DNA of 46,564 bases, taken from the NCBI GenBank assembly GCA_903927265.1, contig CAIYMF010000343.1, forward strand, positions 1 through 46,564, given 5' to 3'. A program made the position numbers and the translations under genes. The notes below the pieces were generated by a model, which had not been told where the DNA came from, ran no database searches, and saw only the letters and a list, made by a program, of their open reading frames with translations. This document shows, piece by piece, positions 7,908 through 16,005 of the stretch (the first letter of the stretch is position 1; every line of letters starts with the position of its first letter). This stretch comes from an uncultured bacterium. Lineage in GTDB: Bacteria; Actinomycetota; Actinomycetes; S36-B12; CAIYMF01.

Positions 7908-8345
7908 TCAGCCCACAAGTCGGCCAACGATCGCCGCGCCGATCAGCAGTACGAGGATGATTCCGGCTCCCACAGCGACGCCGAGCAGCGCCTTCTGAGT
8001 GCGTCCGGAAAACCGACTCGATCGGCCAACCCACGGGTCGTCATCGGTGGCCTTGAGCTCAATGAGCATCTGATCAACCCACCCCTCATCGAGTGGGCCG
8101 GCCGTTGGCGCGGTGGCAATCGGCGTCAGAATCTCGGCGGCGGGTTGCACCTCAGAGACAGGCCGCACCTCCTCAGCCGGTGTGACGTGCAAGGGCGTGT
8201 GACACTGCGAACACCATTGGGCTGGCCGTCCCGATTCACCAGCGGGAGTCAACGCTCCGCACACCGGGCACCTCGGCGGCCCGGTGGGCACCGGAAGTGC
8301 CCGCGGGTCGAACGGAGGATTCACTTCGCTCTCGCCGGCCGTCAT
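7908..8345 (-). CDS. Zinc-ribbon protein with C-terminal membrane anchor
   Basis: The 145-residue protein has an N-terminal Pro-rich lead, a zinc ribbon (CPVCG at Cys26/29 and CSQC at Cys45/48), an Ala/Pro/Glu-rich linker and a single C-terminal helix (KALLGVAVGAGIILVLLIG) with a short cytosolic or external tail. The ATG at 8345 overlaps the stop of the upstream SRPBCC gene (ATGA); a second ATG at 8354 is in frame, but I prefer the coupled one. It looks like a tail-anchored adaptor. No family-level function is known to me. Confidence 0.85.
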   Translation of the reverse strand: MTAGESEVNPPFDPRALPVPTGPPRCPVCGALTPAGESGRPAQWCSQCHTPLHVTPAEEVRPVSEVQPAAEILTPIATAPTAGPLDEGWVDQMLIELKATDDDPWVGRSSRFSGRTQKALLGVAVGAGIILVLLIGAAIVGRLVG

Positions 8346-8728
8346 CGTGTGCATCCCGGTGCGCGATCACCCTCGAGTTCGTCTTTCAACGCCCACACCT
8401 GCTTCTTCCAACGACGGGCACGTGCGGCGCGCTCGCGCACTCCCTGTCGTTGGGCTCGGCGCTCAGAGGGGTCAACTCCCACTGGATCCAGACGTAGATA
8501 GTGATGCACGAGAACACCATCTCCTACGGGTTCCAGCCAGATTTCGACCGATCCGGCAGGGTCACCTGTCGCCGACCAACGGATTCCGGAAACCCCGCGG
8601 TCCATGAAGACCGTCAGGGTTAAATCAGGCCACCACCCCGCCCAGCGCCGCGGTTCGTGCACCACCGCAGCAACGCGCTCGGGGGTGCACACGATGAACG
8701 TCTCATCGATGAGGTCAACCAGAGCCAC
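8342..8728 (-). CDS. SRPBCC (polyketide cyclase-like) protein with basic C-terminus
   Basis: The 128 residues include a typical helix-grip opening (VDLIDETFIVCTPERVAAVV), a WWPDLTLTVF segment, the GIRWSATGDPAGSVEIWLEP strands and VLVHHYLRLDP. The C-terminal helix is unusually Arg/Lys-rich, which could allow contact with nucleic acid or acidic lipid. It starts at GTG. CAGGAT lies 6 nt upstream, which could be either a -10 box for a leaderless mRNA or a weak AGGA ribosome site. It lies back to back with fadD, so a lipid or acyl ligand is plausible but unproven. Confidence 0.85.
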   Translation of the reverse strand: MALVDLIDETFIVCTPERVAAVVHEPRRWAGWWPDLTLTVFMDRGVSGIRWSATGDPAGSVEIWLEPVGDGVLVHHYLRLDPVGVDPSERRAQRQGVRERAARARRWKKQVWALKDELEGDRAPGCTR

Positions 8729-8734
8729 AGGGCG

Positions 8735-8740
8735 ATCCTG
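8735..8740 (-). promoter_or_regulatory. Possible -10 box (CAGGAT) before the SRPBCC gene
   Basis: The box is 6 nt before the GTG. It departs from TANNNT at the first base and overlaps an AGGA that could be a ribosome site, so the call is weak. Confidence 0.3.
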
Positions 8741-8808
8741 CCATCTACAGGCACGAATGTGCCGGAAGCCCTACCCTCAAGCCACAGGAACTGTGCCAAG
8801 GAGGACAC

Positions 8809-10602
8809 ATGCACGAATACACAACTGCCGAAATTGTCTCGGTTATCACGAGCGGTGGACTCACCGATCCAGTCGTTGCGAACGCCTCAACGCATCCCAA
8901 TCGAGTGGTGCTCGTTAAACGTCAGGGAGCGACCTGGGTTGATGTCACCGCCGCGCAGTTCCTTGCCGAGGTGCAAGCCGTCGCCCGTGGGCTGATTGCA
9001 TCGGGGGTTGAGCCAGGCCAGCGAATCGGCATCATGTCGAGCACGCGCTACGAGTGGACCCTCGCCGACTACTCCATTTGGTACGCGGGTGCCGTGACCG
9101 TGCCGATCTACGAGACGTCGTCGGCCGAGCAGGTGCAGTGGATCCTGTCTGACTCTGATGCCGTCGGTGTATTCCTCGAAAGTTCGCGCCACCGAGCCGT
9201 ACTCGATGAAGTGGCTGCCGAACTTGCAGACGTCACCCGCGTCTGGGAATTCGACGCCGGTGCGATCAACTCCCTCAAGGAGGCTGGCGTTGGCGTCAGC
9301 GATGAGGAACTCGAGGCCCGTCGCTCGAGCGTGACACCCGACAGCATCTGCACAATCATCTACACCTCGGGTACCACGGGCCGGCCCAAGGGCTGTGTAC
9401 TCACCCACGCGAACTTCACCTTCGAATGCGACAACATCGTTGCCGGACTTCCCGATCTCTTCGATCGCGACGACGCGTCGACGTTGCTCTTCCTCCCTCT
9501 TGCTCACGTATTCGGTCGGGCGATTCAACTCGGTTGCATCCGCTCACGTACGAAGCTGGGCTTTGCTCCCGACGTCAAGAACCTCCTAGCCGATCTCCAA
9601 GAGTTCAAGCCCTCGTTCCTGCTTTCCGTTCCTCGTGTTTTCGAAAAGGTCTTCAACAGCGCTCAACAAAAGGCCACGGCCGACGGCAAGGGCCACATCT
9701 TCGACACGGCTGCACGTACCGCCGTCGACTACAGCCGCGCTCTCGACACCGGCGGCGCTGGTATCGGTCTGAAAATCAAGCACGCCGTGTTTGACCGACT
9801 CGTCTACAGCAAACTGCGCGCGGCGATGGGAGGCAACGTTCGTTGGGCCGTCAGCGGCGGAGCGCCGCTGGGCGAACGACTCGGGCACTTCTTCCGCGGA
9901 ATCGGCATCACCATTCTGGAGGGCTACGGGCTCACTGAAACGTCGGCCGCGTCGAACCTCAACCGCCCGAGCGCCCTGAAGATCGGAACGGTTGGCCAAC
10001 CCATTCCCGGCTCAACGATTCGCATCGCCGACGACGGCGAGGTCCTCATCAAGGGCGGATTCGTCTTCGCCGGTTACTGGAAGAACCACGCAGCGACCAA
10101 CGATACGATCGACGCCGACGGGTGGTTCCACAGCGGCGACATCGGCGAACTCGACTCCGAGGGATTCCTGCGCATCACAGGGCGCAAGAAGGAACTCATC
10201 GTCACCTCGGGGGGCAAGAACGTCGCGCCCGCCGTGCTCGAGGACCGGTTGCGCGCGAACTGGCTGGTGAGCCAATGCATGGTGGTGGGAGACAACAAGC
10301 CATTCATTGCTTGCCTCGTGACCCTTGACCCTGAGTCGGTACCCGGCTGGCTCAAACTCAAAGGCCGCCCCGAGAACACGTCGATCGCTGATCTGACCAA
10401 GGACCCCGAGGTAATTGCGGAGATTCAGTCGGCCGTCGACGAGGCGAACAAAGCAGTGTCGCAGGCCGAAGCCATTCGCAAGTTCGCGATCATGACTGAA
10501 GATTGGACCGAGGACAATGGCATCCTCACTCCCTCACTCAAACTCAAGCGCAACGAAGTGATGGGCCGTTTCGGCGAGGCAGTGGAGGCCTTGTACAGCT
10601 AA
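8809..10602 (+). CDS. fadD: Long-chain acyl-CoA synthetase (AMP-forming)
   Basis: This enzyme activates long-chain fatty acids to acyl-adenylates and then to acyl-CoA. The 597 residues hold the AMP-binding P-loop YTSGTTGRPKG (185-195), the GYGLTETSA motif, the GWFHSGDIGELD adenylate motif and the hinge/C-terminal block GRKKELIVTSGGKNVAP with its catalytic Lys region. Length matches the FadD15-like group (Rv2187 in M. tuberculosis), which fits the conserved gene order. AAGGAGG stands 6 nt before the ATG, the best ribosome site in the window. It is divergent from the SRPBCC gene. Confidence 0.96.
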   Translation: MHEYTTAEIVSVITSGGLTDPVVANASTHPNRVVLVKRQGATWVDVTAAQFLAEVQAVARGLIASGVEPGQRIGIMSSTRYEWTLADYSIWYAGAVTVPIYETSSAEQVQWILSDSDAVGVFLESSRHRAVLDEVAAELADVTRVWEFDAGAINSLKEAGVGVSDEELEARRSSVTPDSICTIIYTSGTTGRPKGCVLTHANFTFECDNIVAGLPDLFDRDDASTLLFLPLAHVFGRAIQLGCIRSRTKLGFAPDVKNLLADLQEFKPSFLLSVPRVFEKVFNSAQQKATADGKGHIFDTAARTAVDYSRALDTGGAGIGLKIKHAVFDRLVYSKLRAAMGGNVRWAVSGGAPLGERLGHFFRGIGITILEGYGLTETSAASNLNRPSALKIGTVGQPIPGSTIRIADDGEVLIKGGFVFAGYWKNHAATNDTIDADGWFHSGDIGELDSEGFLRITGRKKELIVTSGGKNVAPAVLEDRLRANWLVSQCMVVGDNKPFIACLVTLDPESVPGWLKLKGRPENTSIADLTKDPEVIAEIQSAVDEANKAVSQAEAIRKFAIMTEDWTEDNGILTPSLKLKRNEVMGRFGEAVEALYS

Positions 10603-10607
10603 TGCGA

Positions 10608-10617
10608 CTCACGTGAG
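10608..10617. promoter_or_regulatory. Palindrome CTCACGTGAG between fadD and cpaB
   Basis: A perfect 10-bp palindrome starts 6 nt after the fadD stop. A near copy (CTCACGGTGAG) precedes the flp pilin, but the same 11-mer also occurs inside the tadC coding region at 15515-15525, so a regulatory role is only possible. Confidence 0.3.
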
Positions 10618-10707
10618 ACCCAGACGAGACTGACGGGGCATTGCTTCAGTCGCACTATCCACAGGGCTTCAGCAGCAGGTCATCAATTCGTTCTAACGTT
10701 GGCCCCC

Positions 10708-10730
10708 GTCGCATCCAATCCGGATGTGAC
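10708..10730 (+). promoter_or_regulatory. Hairpin in the cpaB leader
   Basis: GTCGCATCC pairs with GGATGTGAC around an AATCC loop (nine pairs, one G-U). The preceding CCCCC (10703-10707) can also pair with the GGGGG at 10739-10743 that forms the cpaB ribosome site. A TAACGT at 10694-10699 could be the -10 box, in which case the mRNA would begin at or near this hairpin. Confidence 0.4.
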
Positions 10731-10747
10731 GGACCAACGGGGGAATC

Positions 10748-11476
10748 ATGCGTCGACGTTTGTTCATCGTGCTTGTCGCCTGTGCCTGTGCTGCACTCAG
10801 CACCACGTTGTTGATGCGCAGCATGGGTGTCGAACGCGACAATGCGCTCGCTTCAGTTCACGCGGTCAGCGTGCTAGTTGCCACTGAACGCATCGAATCG
10901 GGTACCACGCCCGACGTGGCTCGCACATCGGTTGAGCGACGACAAGTCCCACAATCGGCACTGGCACCTGGCGCACTCACCGACCTTGACTCGGTCGCGT
11001 CACTTCGCACATCCCTGCTGATCCTGCCGGGCCAGCAGATCGTGCCGGAAATGTGGGCACCGACCGTGCCCAGCCCACTGCGACCCCCGCCCGGAATGCT
11101 CGGCATCGCAGTGCAACTCGGCGACCCTCAACGGGTTGCCGGGTTCGTCACTCCCGGATCGAAGGTCGCCATCTTTGCCACGGTCACCGCGCCGGGCGCG
11201 GCGGGGCCGCGTACGCGCCTACTGTTGTCGCCCGTCACGGTTCTGGGAGTCGGCGGATCAACGGTCACCACCCGCACCACGCAAACCGACGGGCAGACGA
11301 GTACCGAACAAGCTCCCTCAGCCGTACTCACATTGGCACTCAACGCCCAGCAGGCCGAACGCGTGGTGTTCGCGGTCACGCAGGGGCAAATCTATTTGGG
11401 ACTGCTCGGCGAGAAAGTGTCCACTCCCACCAGCGGTGGCGTTTCGGCCGCCACTGTCTTTGGTGGCGCGTCATGA
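10748..11476 (+). CDS. cpaB: Flp pilus assembly protein CpaB/RcpC
   Basis: The 242 residues start with a signal anchor (MRRRLFIVLVACACAALSTT), then a SAF-like region (VLVATERIESGTTPDV) and the RcpC/CpaB domain (PPPGMLGIAVQLGDPQRVAGFVTPGSKV, seen in parts, and LTLALNAQQAERVVFA). CpaB is a periplasmic or outside-facing part of the Tad machine. It is the first gene of a five-gene unit joined by ATGA overlaps. The ribosome site is the GGGGG before the ATG at 10748, in a structured leader. Actinobacteria have no secretin, so its partner here is unclear. Confidence 0.9.
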   Translation: MRRRLFIVLVACACAALSTTLLMRSMGVERDNALASVHAVSVLVATERIESGTTPDVARTSVERRQVPQSALAPGALTDLDSVASLRTSLLILPGQQIVPEMWAPTVPSPLRPPPGMLGIAVQLGDPQRVAGFVTPGSKVAIFATVTAPGAAGPRTRLLLSPVTVLGVGGSTVTTRTTQTDGQTSTEQAPSAVLTLALNAQQAERVVFAVTQGQIYLGLLGEKVSTPTSGGVSAATVFGGAS

Positions 11477-12717
11477 CCGCCGCTCACCGCACCGTGATTG
11501 TCGAACCTGACTCCACGATGGCGGCTGCCATCGTGACAGCCTGCCCCGAAGGCACGTCCGTGGTCTCACGCCTTGACTCACAACTCACGCCACCTGCGGG
11601 GTCGAGCGACGATGGCACGCAGGTGCTCGTGATTGGTCCCTCCGTCGATCTCGATGCTGCCTTGACCACCGCCGAACGACTTCGACGCGACGATCCGCGC
11701 GCGGCTGTCATCCTGATTAGCCGGCGGCTCGACACCTCCACACTCGTCGCCGCGCTGCGTTCCGGAGTGCACGAAGTCCTCTCCCAACATTCACTCGCGG
11801 AGTTGGCGCACAGCATTTCCCACGCCCATTCAACGCGCGCTCGAGTCAAGCGGGCCGACGACGTCCCAGTGCACCGACGAGCCCGAGTCACGACGGTGTT
11901 CGCCGCCAAAGGCGGTGTTGGAAAGACCACCGTCTCCACATCTTTGGCATCCTCGCTCGCTTCTCGCGGCGAGAAGACTGCCCTCCTCGACCTTGATGTG
12001 GCCTTTGGCGATGTTGCCGTGACTCTCAATCTGTTTCCGGCTCGCGACATCAGCGATGCCGCGATCGTGGGTGACTCTCTCGATCACCCGACACTGCAGT
12101 CGATGCTCACTGAGCACGCCAGCGGACTCACGGTGCTCGCAGCACCACACGAACCAGGTCGCTCTGAACTGATCACACCCGAATCGGTCACTCGAGTAAT
12201 CGAACTACTCGCAGCCAGCCACGACCATGTCCTCATTGACACTCCGCCGGCACTTGATGAGCGGGTACTTGCGGCAATTGATCTCAGTGATCTCATACTC
12301 TTAGTCGCCACACTCGACGTTCCGGCGTTGAAGAATCTTCGTGCCGCCCTCGACACCCTCACTCTCATCGGAGTCTCGGCTGACCGCCAGCGGGTGCTGC
12401 TCAACCGTGCCGATGCTGAGGTGGGCGTCTCACTCGCGGACGTACCCGCTGCACTCGGCCGACCAGTCAGCGCCATCCTTCCTTCCTCACGCGATGTACC
12501 GGGCGCGGTGAACCGTGGCGAAGTTCTCGTCACAGCCAATCCGCGTCACCCTTTCAGCGTGGCCATCGCACGAATCGCAACGGACCTCTCACAGGCCGAC
12601 GACAACGCACTTCCCACAACTTCCACGCCCCCCATCGCCGGAGCCTTTCTGCGTGACCGCTTACGTGCGCGGCCTTGGCGGCGAACGGCAGCAACCAGTT
12701 CGGTCGGTGCGCCATGA
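11473..12717 (+). CDS. tadZ: TadZ/CpaE-like pilus assembly ATPase
   Basis: The protein has an N-terminal receiver-like domain (about residues 1-125, without an obvious phosphoacceptor Asp in the usual place) and a MinD/ParA-type ATPase with a deviant Walker A, KGGVGKTT (from Lys146), the LLDLDVAFGDVAVTLNL block and a DTPPALDER switch. TadZ places the Tad machine at its site in the cell, often a pole. The true start is the ATG at 11473, which overlaps the cpaB stop; the frame is open well upstream but that part is noncoding. Length is 414 residues. Confidence 0.92.
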   Translation: MTAAHRTVIVEPDSTMAAAIVTACPEGTSVVSRLDSQLTPPAGSSDDGTQVLVIGPSVDLDAALTTAERLRRDDPRAAVILISRRLDTSTLVAALRSGVHEVLSQHSLAELAHSISHAHSTRARVKRADDVPVHRRARVTTVFAAKGGVGKTTVSTSLASSLASRGEKTALLDLDVAFGDVAVTLNLFPARDISDAAIVGDSLDHPTLQSMLTEHASGLTVLAAPHEPGRSELITPESVTRVIELLAASHDHVLIDTPPALDERVLAAIDLSDLILLVATLDVPALKNLRAALDTLTLIGVSADRQRVLLNRADAEVGVSLADVPAALGRPVSAILPSSRDVPGAVNRGEVLVTANPRHPFSVAIARIATDLSQADDNALPTTSTPPIAGAFLRDRLRARPWRRTAATSSVGAP

Positions 12718-14033
12718 ATCTGGCCGATCGCATCGCCTCCGTCCAGGCCCAGCACACCGATCATCGGCACACGTTCGATACACCGGCGCACGCGCGCATG
12801 CGCGAGTCGGTACATGACACGCTGCTCGAAGGTTTGCGCGGCCGCGATGTCATTGACGCTGACGACTTCGCGCGCGATGTGCGCAGTGCCGTCAGCGGCG
12901 CACTCACGTCAGATGAAACGTCGCTACCCGCCGCGGAACGGGCACGACTTGCGCAAGGAATAGCCGACGATCTGTTAGGACACGGCCCTCTCGAGCCGCT
13001 CCTTCGCGATCCCACTGTGAGCGAAATCATGGTCAACGGCGCGCACCGCGTCTTCATCGAACGGCACGGTGTCGTACACCCCACCGACGTGCAGTTCAAC
13101 GATGAGGCACACCTGCGTCGACTGATCGAACGCATGGTGTCGCGTGTGGGGCGCCGCGTTGACGAGTCGTCTCCCATGGTTGACGCACGGTTGCCCGATG
13201 GAAGCCGAATCAACGTCATTCTTCCTCCGCTGGCACTTGATGGGCCGACTCTCACCATTCGCAAGTTCGCTGCCGACGTACTCGGTATTGACGACCTAGT
13301 CAGCGTCGGCACACTCACCACAGACGCCGCAGAGTTCCTTGCGGCCGCAGTGCGTGGGCGAGTCAACGTACTGGTGACCGGGGCGACCGGCACAGGCAAG
13401 ACGACAACGCTGAACGTGTTGTCGTCGTTCATCCCCAGCACTCAGCGCATCATCACTATCGAGGATGCCGCCGAACTTCGCTTACAACAACAGCATGTCG
13501 TACGCCTAGAGAGCCGCCCACCCAACCTTGAAGGCAAGGGTGAAGTCAGTGTGCGAGATCTCGTGCGCAATGCCTTGCGCATGCGCCCAGACCGAATCAT
13601 CGTGGGCGAAGTGCGTGACTCTGCGGCGCTCGACATGCTCGCCGCCATGGCGACTGGCCACGACGGGAGCATTTGCACTGTTCACGCCAGTTCACCGCGC
13701 GAGGCGCTCAGTCGCATCGAAACGATGATTCTCACCGGTGGTGCCGACCTGCCTCTCACAGCGGTACGCGAGATGGTCGTCAGCGCAATCGACCTCATCG
13801 TTCACCAGTACCGAGCAGCAGATGGCCGACGTCGTATCACTGCCATTACCGAAGTGACCGGTCGCGAGGGTGACGTCATCACGCTTCAAGACGTCTTCGT
13901 TATCGGTAGCGATGGAGTACTTCATCCGACCGGGGTGCGGCCTCGCTTCCTCGACACATTCCTCGAGCGAGGAGACGATCTCAGTCGCGTACACCTCGTT
14001 CCCACGCAGGCCGGCCGGAGTGGTGTGGCATGA
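12714..14033 (+). CDS. tadA: Tad pilus secretion ATPase TadA/CpaF
   Basis: TadA is the hexameric motor that drives pilin export. The 439 residues show the N-terminal helical domain, the CpaF block ([19 protein letters not shown]), Walker [10 protein letters not shown] (223-231), the Asp box near ITIEDAAEL, Walker B at IIVGEVRD and the His box [16 protein letters not shown]. The ATG at 12714 overlaps the tadZ stop (ATGA). It matches CpaF and not a PilB-type motor, because it lacks the tetracysteine zinc site. Confidence 0.95.
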   Translation: MNLADRIASVQAQHTDHRHTFDTPAHARMRESVHDTLLEGLRGRDVIDADDFARDVRSAVSGALTSDETSLPAAERARLAQGIADDLLGHGPLEPLLRDPTVSEIMVNGAHRVFIERHGVVHPTDVQFNDEAHLRRLIERMVSRVGRRVDESSPMVDARLPDGSRINVILPPLALDGPTLTIRKFAADVLGIDDLVSVGTLTTDAAEFLAAAVRGRVNVLVTGATGTGKTTTLNVLSSFIPSTQRIITIEDAAELRLQQQHVVRLESRPPNLEGKGEVSVRDLVRNALRMRPDRIIVGEVRDSAALDMLAAMATGHDGSICTVHASSPREALSRIETMILTGGADLPLTAVREMVVSAIDLIVHQYRAADGRRRITAITEVTGREGDVITLQDVFVIGSDGVLHPTGVRPRFLDTFLERGDDLSRVHLVPTQAGRSGVA

Positions 14034-15007
14034 ATTTCCTACAGACCGGCGAACTTGCCGTGCTTGTCGCAGCTCTTGCCTGTCTGGCCTACATCGGCGC
14101 TGACGCACTGTCTGGGCGCACGACCCGATCAGCCAACGACCTCTCCAGCCGAATCAGGGGTGGAGTGCCCGCAACGGGCACGGACCCGCGACCAACTACC
14201 AGCGCTCAACGACACCACCCACGCCTGCGCCGAGCGACTCTGCGCGCCGACACTCTGCCACTCATCAGCCGCCTAGGTCCTCTCCTGGATCAATCCCAGT
14301 TGCCGCTGTCACCGAGCGCGGCCGCGTGCGCCGCCACCGTCATCGTGGTTGCCGTCACCGCGCTCACCGCTGTGATCGCAGGACTGGTCGCTGCGAGTCT
14401 GGCAGTAGTGGTCTGCGCGAGTTTTCTCGCCGGGTTCATCCAGCGCAGGAGATCGCGTGACCGGCGCGCCTTTCGCGAAGCACTTCCAGACACCCTGGAA
14501 TTGCTCATCGGAGCGCTCTCCTCAGGTCATGCGCTCACGCCTGCCGTCGAGATCGTGGCGCGCGAAACTCGAGGTCCCACTGCACGCGAGTGGAGCCGAG
14601 CCGTTGCGGAGGCACACATGGGTACCGATCTACTCGAGTCGCTCGCTCATGCCGCAACGCGCATGTCCTGCGTCGAACTTGAGTGGGCGGTCATCGTGAT
14701 GACCACGAGTCGCGAAATCGGCGGCAGCCTCAGCGAGGTACTGCGTGCCATCATCGGCACGCTTCGGTCGCGCGAACGTCAACGACGACGCACGCGGGCA
14801 CTCACGGCCGAGGGCCGACTCTCAGCGATCATTCTGTGTGCGCTACCCCTCGTCTTTACGGGGTACCTCGCCGCGGTGCGCCCTGACTATCTGGGCCCTC
14901 TGGTGTCGACGCCCGCAGGAATCGCCATGACCATCACGGCCCTGACGTTGTTGGTGGCAGGAGTCCTCTGGATGCGCTTGCTGGTTCGAGATCAGGAGTC
15001 AGGATGA
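14030..15007 (+). CDS. tadB: Tad inner-membrane platform protein TadB
   Basis: The 325-residue protein carries a T2SSF/GspF domain: FREALPDTLELLIGALSSGH followed by AVEIVARE, then the amphipathic RVVAEAH-like region and a C-terminal pair of membrane helices (LSAIILCALPLVFTGYLAAV and AMTITALTLLVAGVLWM). Two more helices lie before the cytoplasmic domain (residues about 105-145). TadB and TadC form the platform on which TadA works. It overlaps both neighbours by 4 nt. The N-terminal 80 residues are poorly conserved and basic. Confidence 0.9.
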   Translation: MNFLQTGELAVLVAALACLAYIGADALSGRTTRSANDLSSRIRGGVPATGTDPRPTTSAQRHHPRLRRATLRADTLPLISRLGPLLDQSQLPLSPSAAACAATVIVVAVTALTAVIAGLVAASLAVVVCASFLAGFIQRRRSRDRRAFREALPDTLELLIGALSSGHALTPAVEIVARETRGPTAREWSRAVAEAHMGTDLLESLAHAATRMSCVELEWAVIVMTTSREIGGSLSEVLRAIIGTLRSRERQRRRTRALTAEGRLSAIILCALPLVFTGYLAAVRPDYLGPLVSTPAGIAMTITALTLLVAGVLWMRLLVRDQESG

Positions 15008-15921
15008 CACCTCCCACCACGCTGTTCGTCTTCCTTGTCATCGCCGCCACCCTCACTCTGGTCTTGGGGCTCGTGCGACCACACTCACGTCACGCGACTA
15101 AGCCCGATGTCGTCACCCTGCACCAGCGCCTTACCGAATGCCGCGACCAACCCTCTGTGGCCACAGCCCGACACAGTCAGCCACGGCACCCCACTCTCCG
15201 ACGCACGCGTTCCTTGCGAACCTCGATCGCACATGCCATTCCCGAGTCACTGACCCGACCTCTTCTCGTTCACGCCGGGTCACCGCCCGAGTGGAACCAC
15301 GCTCGCCTGATTGGGGGTTTCTTGACCTCTGGCGCCATGGCGGCCGTGATCGGCGCGGCGCTGGGTGTGGCCGCGCAAACCGGGCCAGCGGCCACGGCAC
15401 TCGTCGGATGGGTGATCGGGATGTGCGTTCCTCTCGTGCGACTCCACCAGCTCGGGGTGCGCCGCCGTGCCCGCATCGAACGCGCATTGCCCGATGCTCT
15501 CGACCTGCTGGCACTCACGGTGAGCGCGGGGCTTGGATTCGATGCGGCACTCGCCCGCGTAGGCGCGGGTCTGCACGGACCACTGGCAGAGGAATTGCGG
15601 CGTGTGCGGCATGAAATCACGCTTGGCACCGAGCGCAATCGCGCACTCCGAGACCTCGGCGATCGAGTCGACCTCGCGTCCATTGCCGCCTTCTCCGCCG
15701 CCGTTGCCAACGCCGACCGAGTCGGGGCACCCCTCGCTGAGGTGCTGCGAACTCAGGCACACACTCAGCGAAGCCACCATGAGTTACGAGTGGAGGAAAA
15801 GGCACAGCGACTACCAGTCGCCTTGGTTTTCCCACTCGTTCTGTGCATCCTGCCTGCCCTGTTCACCGTCGTCATTGGTCCTGCTGCCCTGTCGATCATC
15901 AATGGCGGCATGCTCCCCTGA
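15004..15921 (+). CDS. tadC: Tad inner-membrane platform protein TadC
   Basis: The 305 residues hold a second T2SSF domain: IERALPDALDLLALTVSAGL, DAALARVG, and the helix SEVLRTQ-like segment (ADRVGAPLAEVLRTQA), with membrane helices near 95-140 and at the C-terminus (LPVALVFPLVLCILPALFTVV). It pairs with TadB. The ATG overlaps the tadB stop. The stop at 15921 ends the coupled series; a two-component gene pair follows after 84 nt on the same strand. Confidence 0.9.
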   Translation: MTPPTTLFVFLVIAATLTLVLGLVRPHSRHATKPDVVTLHQRLTECRDQPSVATARHSQPRHPTLRRTRSLRTSIAHAIPESLTRPLLVHAGSPPEWNHARLIGGFLTSGAMAAVIGAALGVAAQTGPAATALVGWVIGMCVPLVRLHQLGVRRRARIERALPDALDLLALTVSAGLGFDAALARVGAGLHGPLAEELRRVRHEITLGTERNRALRDLGDRVDLASIAAFSAAVANADRVGAPLAEVLRTQAHTQRSHHELRVEEKAQRLPVALVFPLVLCILPALFTVVIGPAALSIINGGMLP

Positions 15922-16005
15922 CCCCTGCGACGTGCCAGGCTGGGCACCGCGACTCACCGACCGACCCACCACACCTGTCCATACGGATCAGACGATGTCA
16001 TCCTG

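Noticed and set aside
10628-10651. Possible fadD terminator (GACTGA/TCAGTC)
   Set aside because: The stem is only 6 bp with a 12-nt loop and no T run, too weak to call.
11053-11472. Upstream extension of the tadZ frame
   Set aside because: It overlaps cpaB and lacks homology; the ATG at 11473 is coupled to the cpaB stop.
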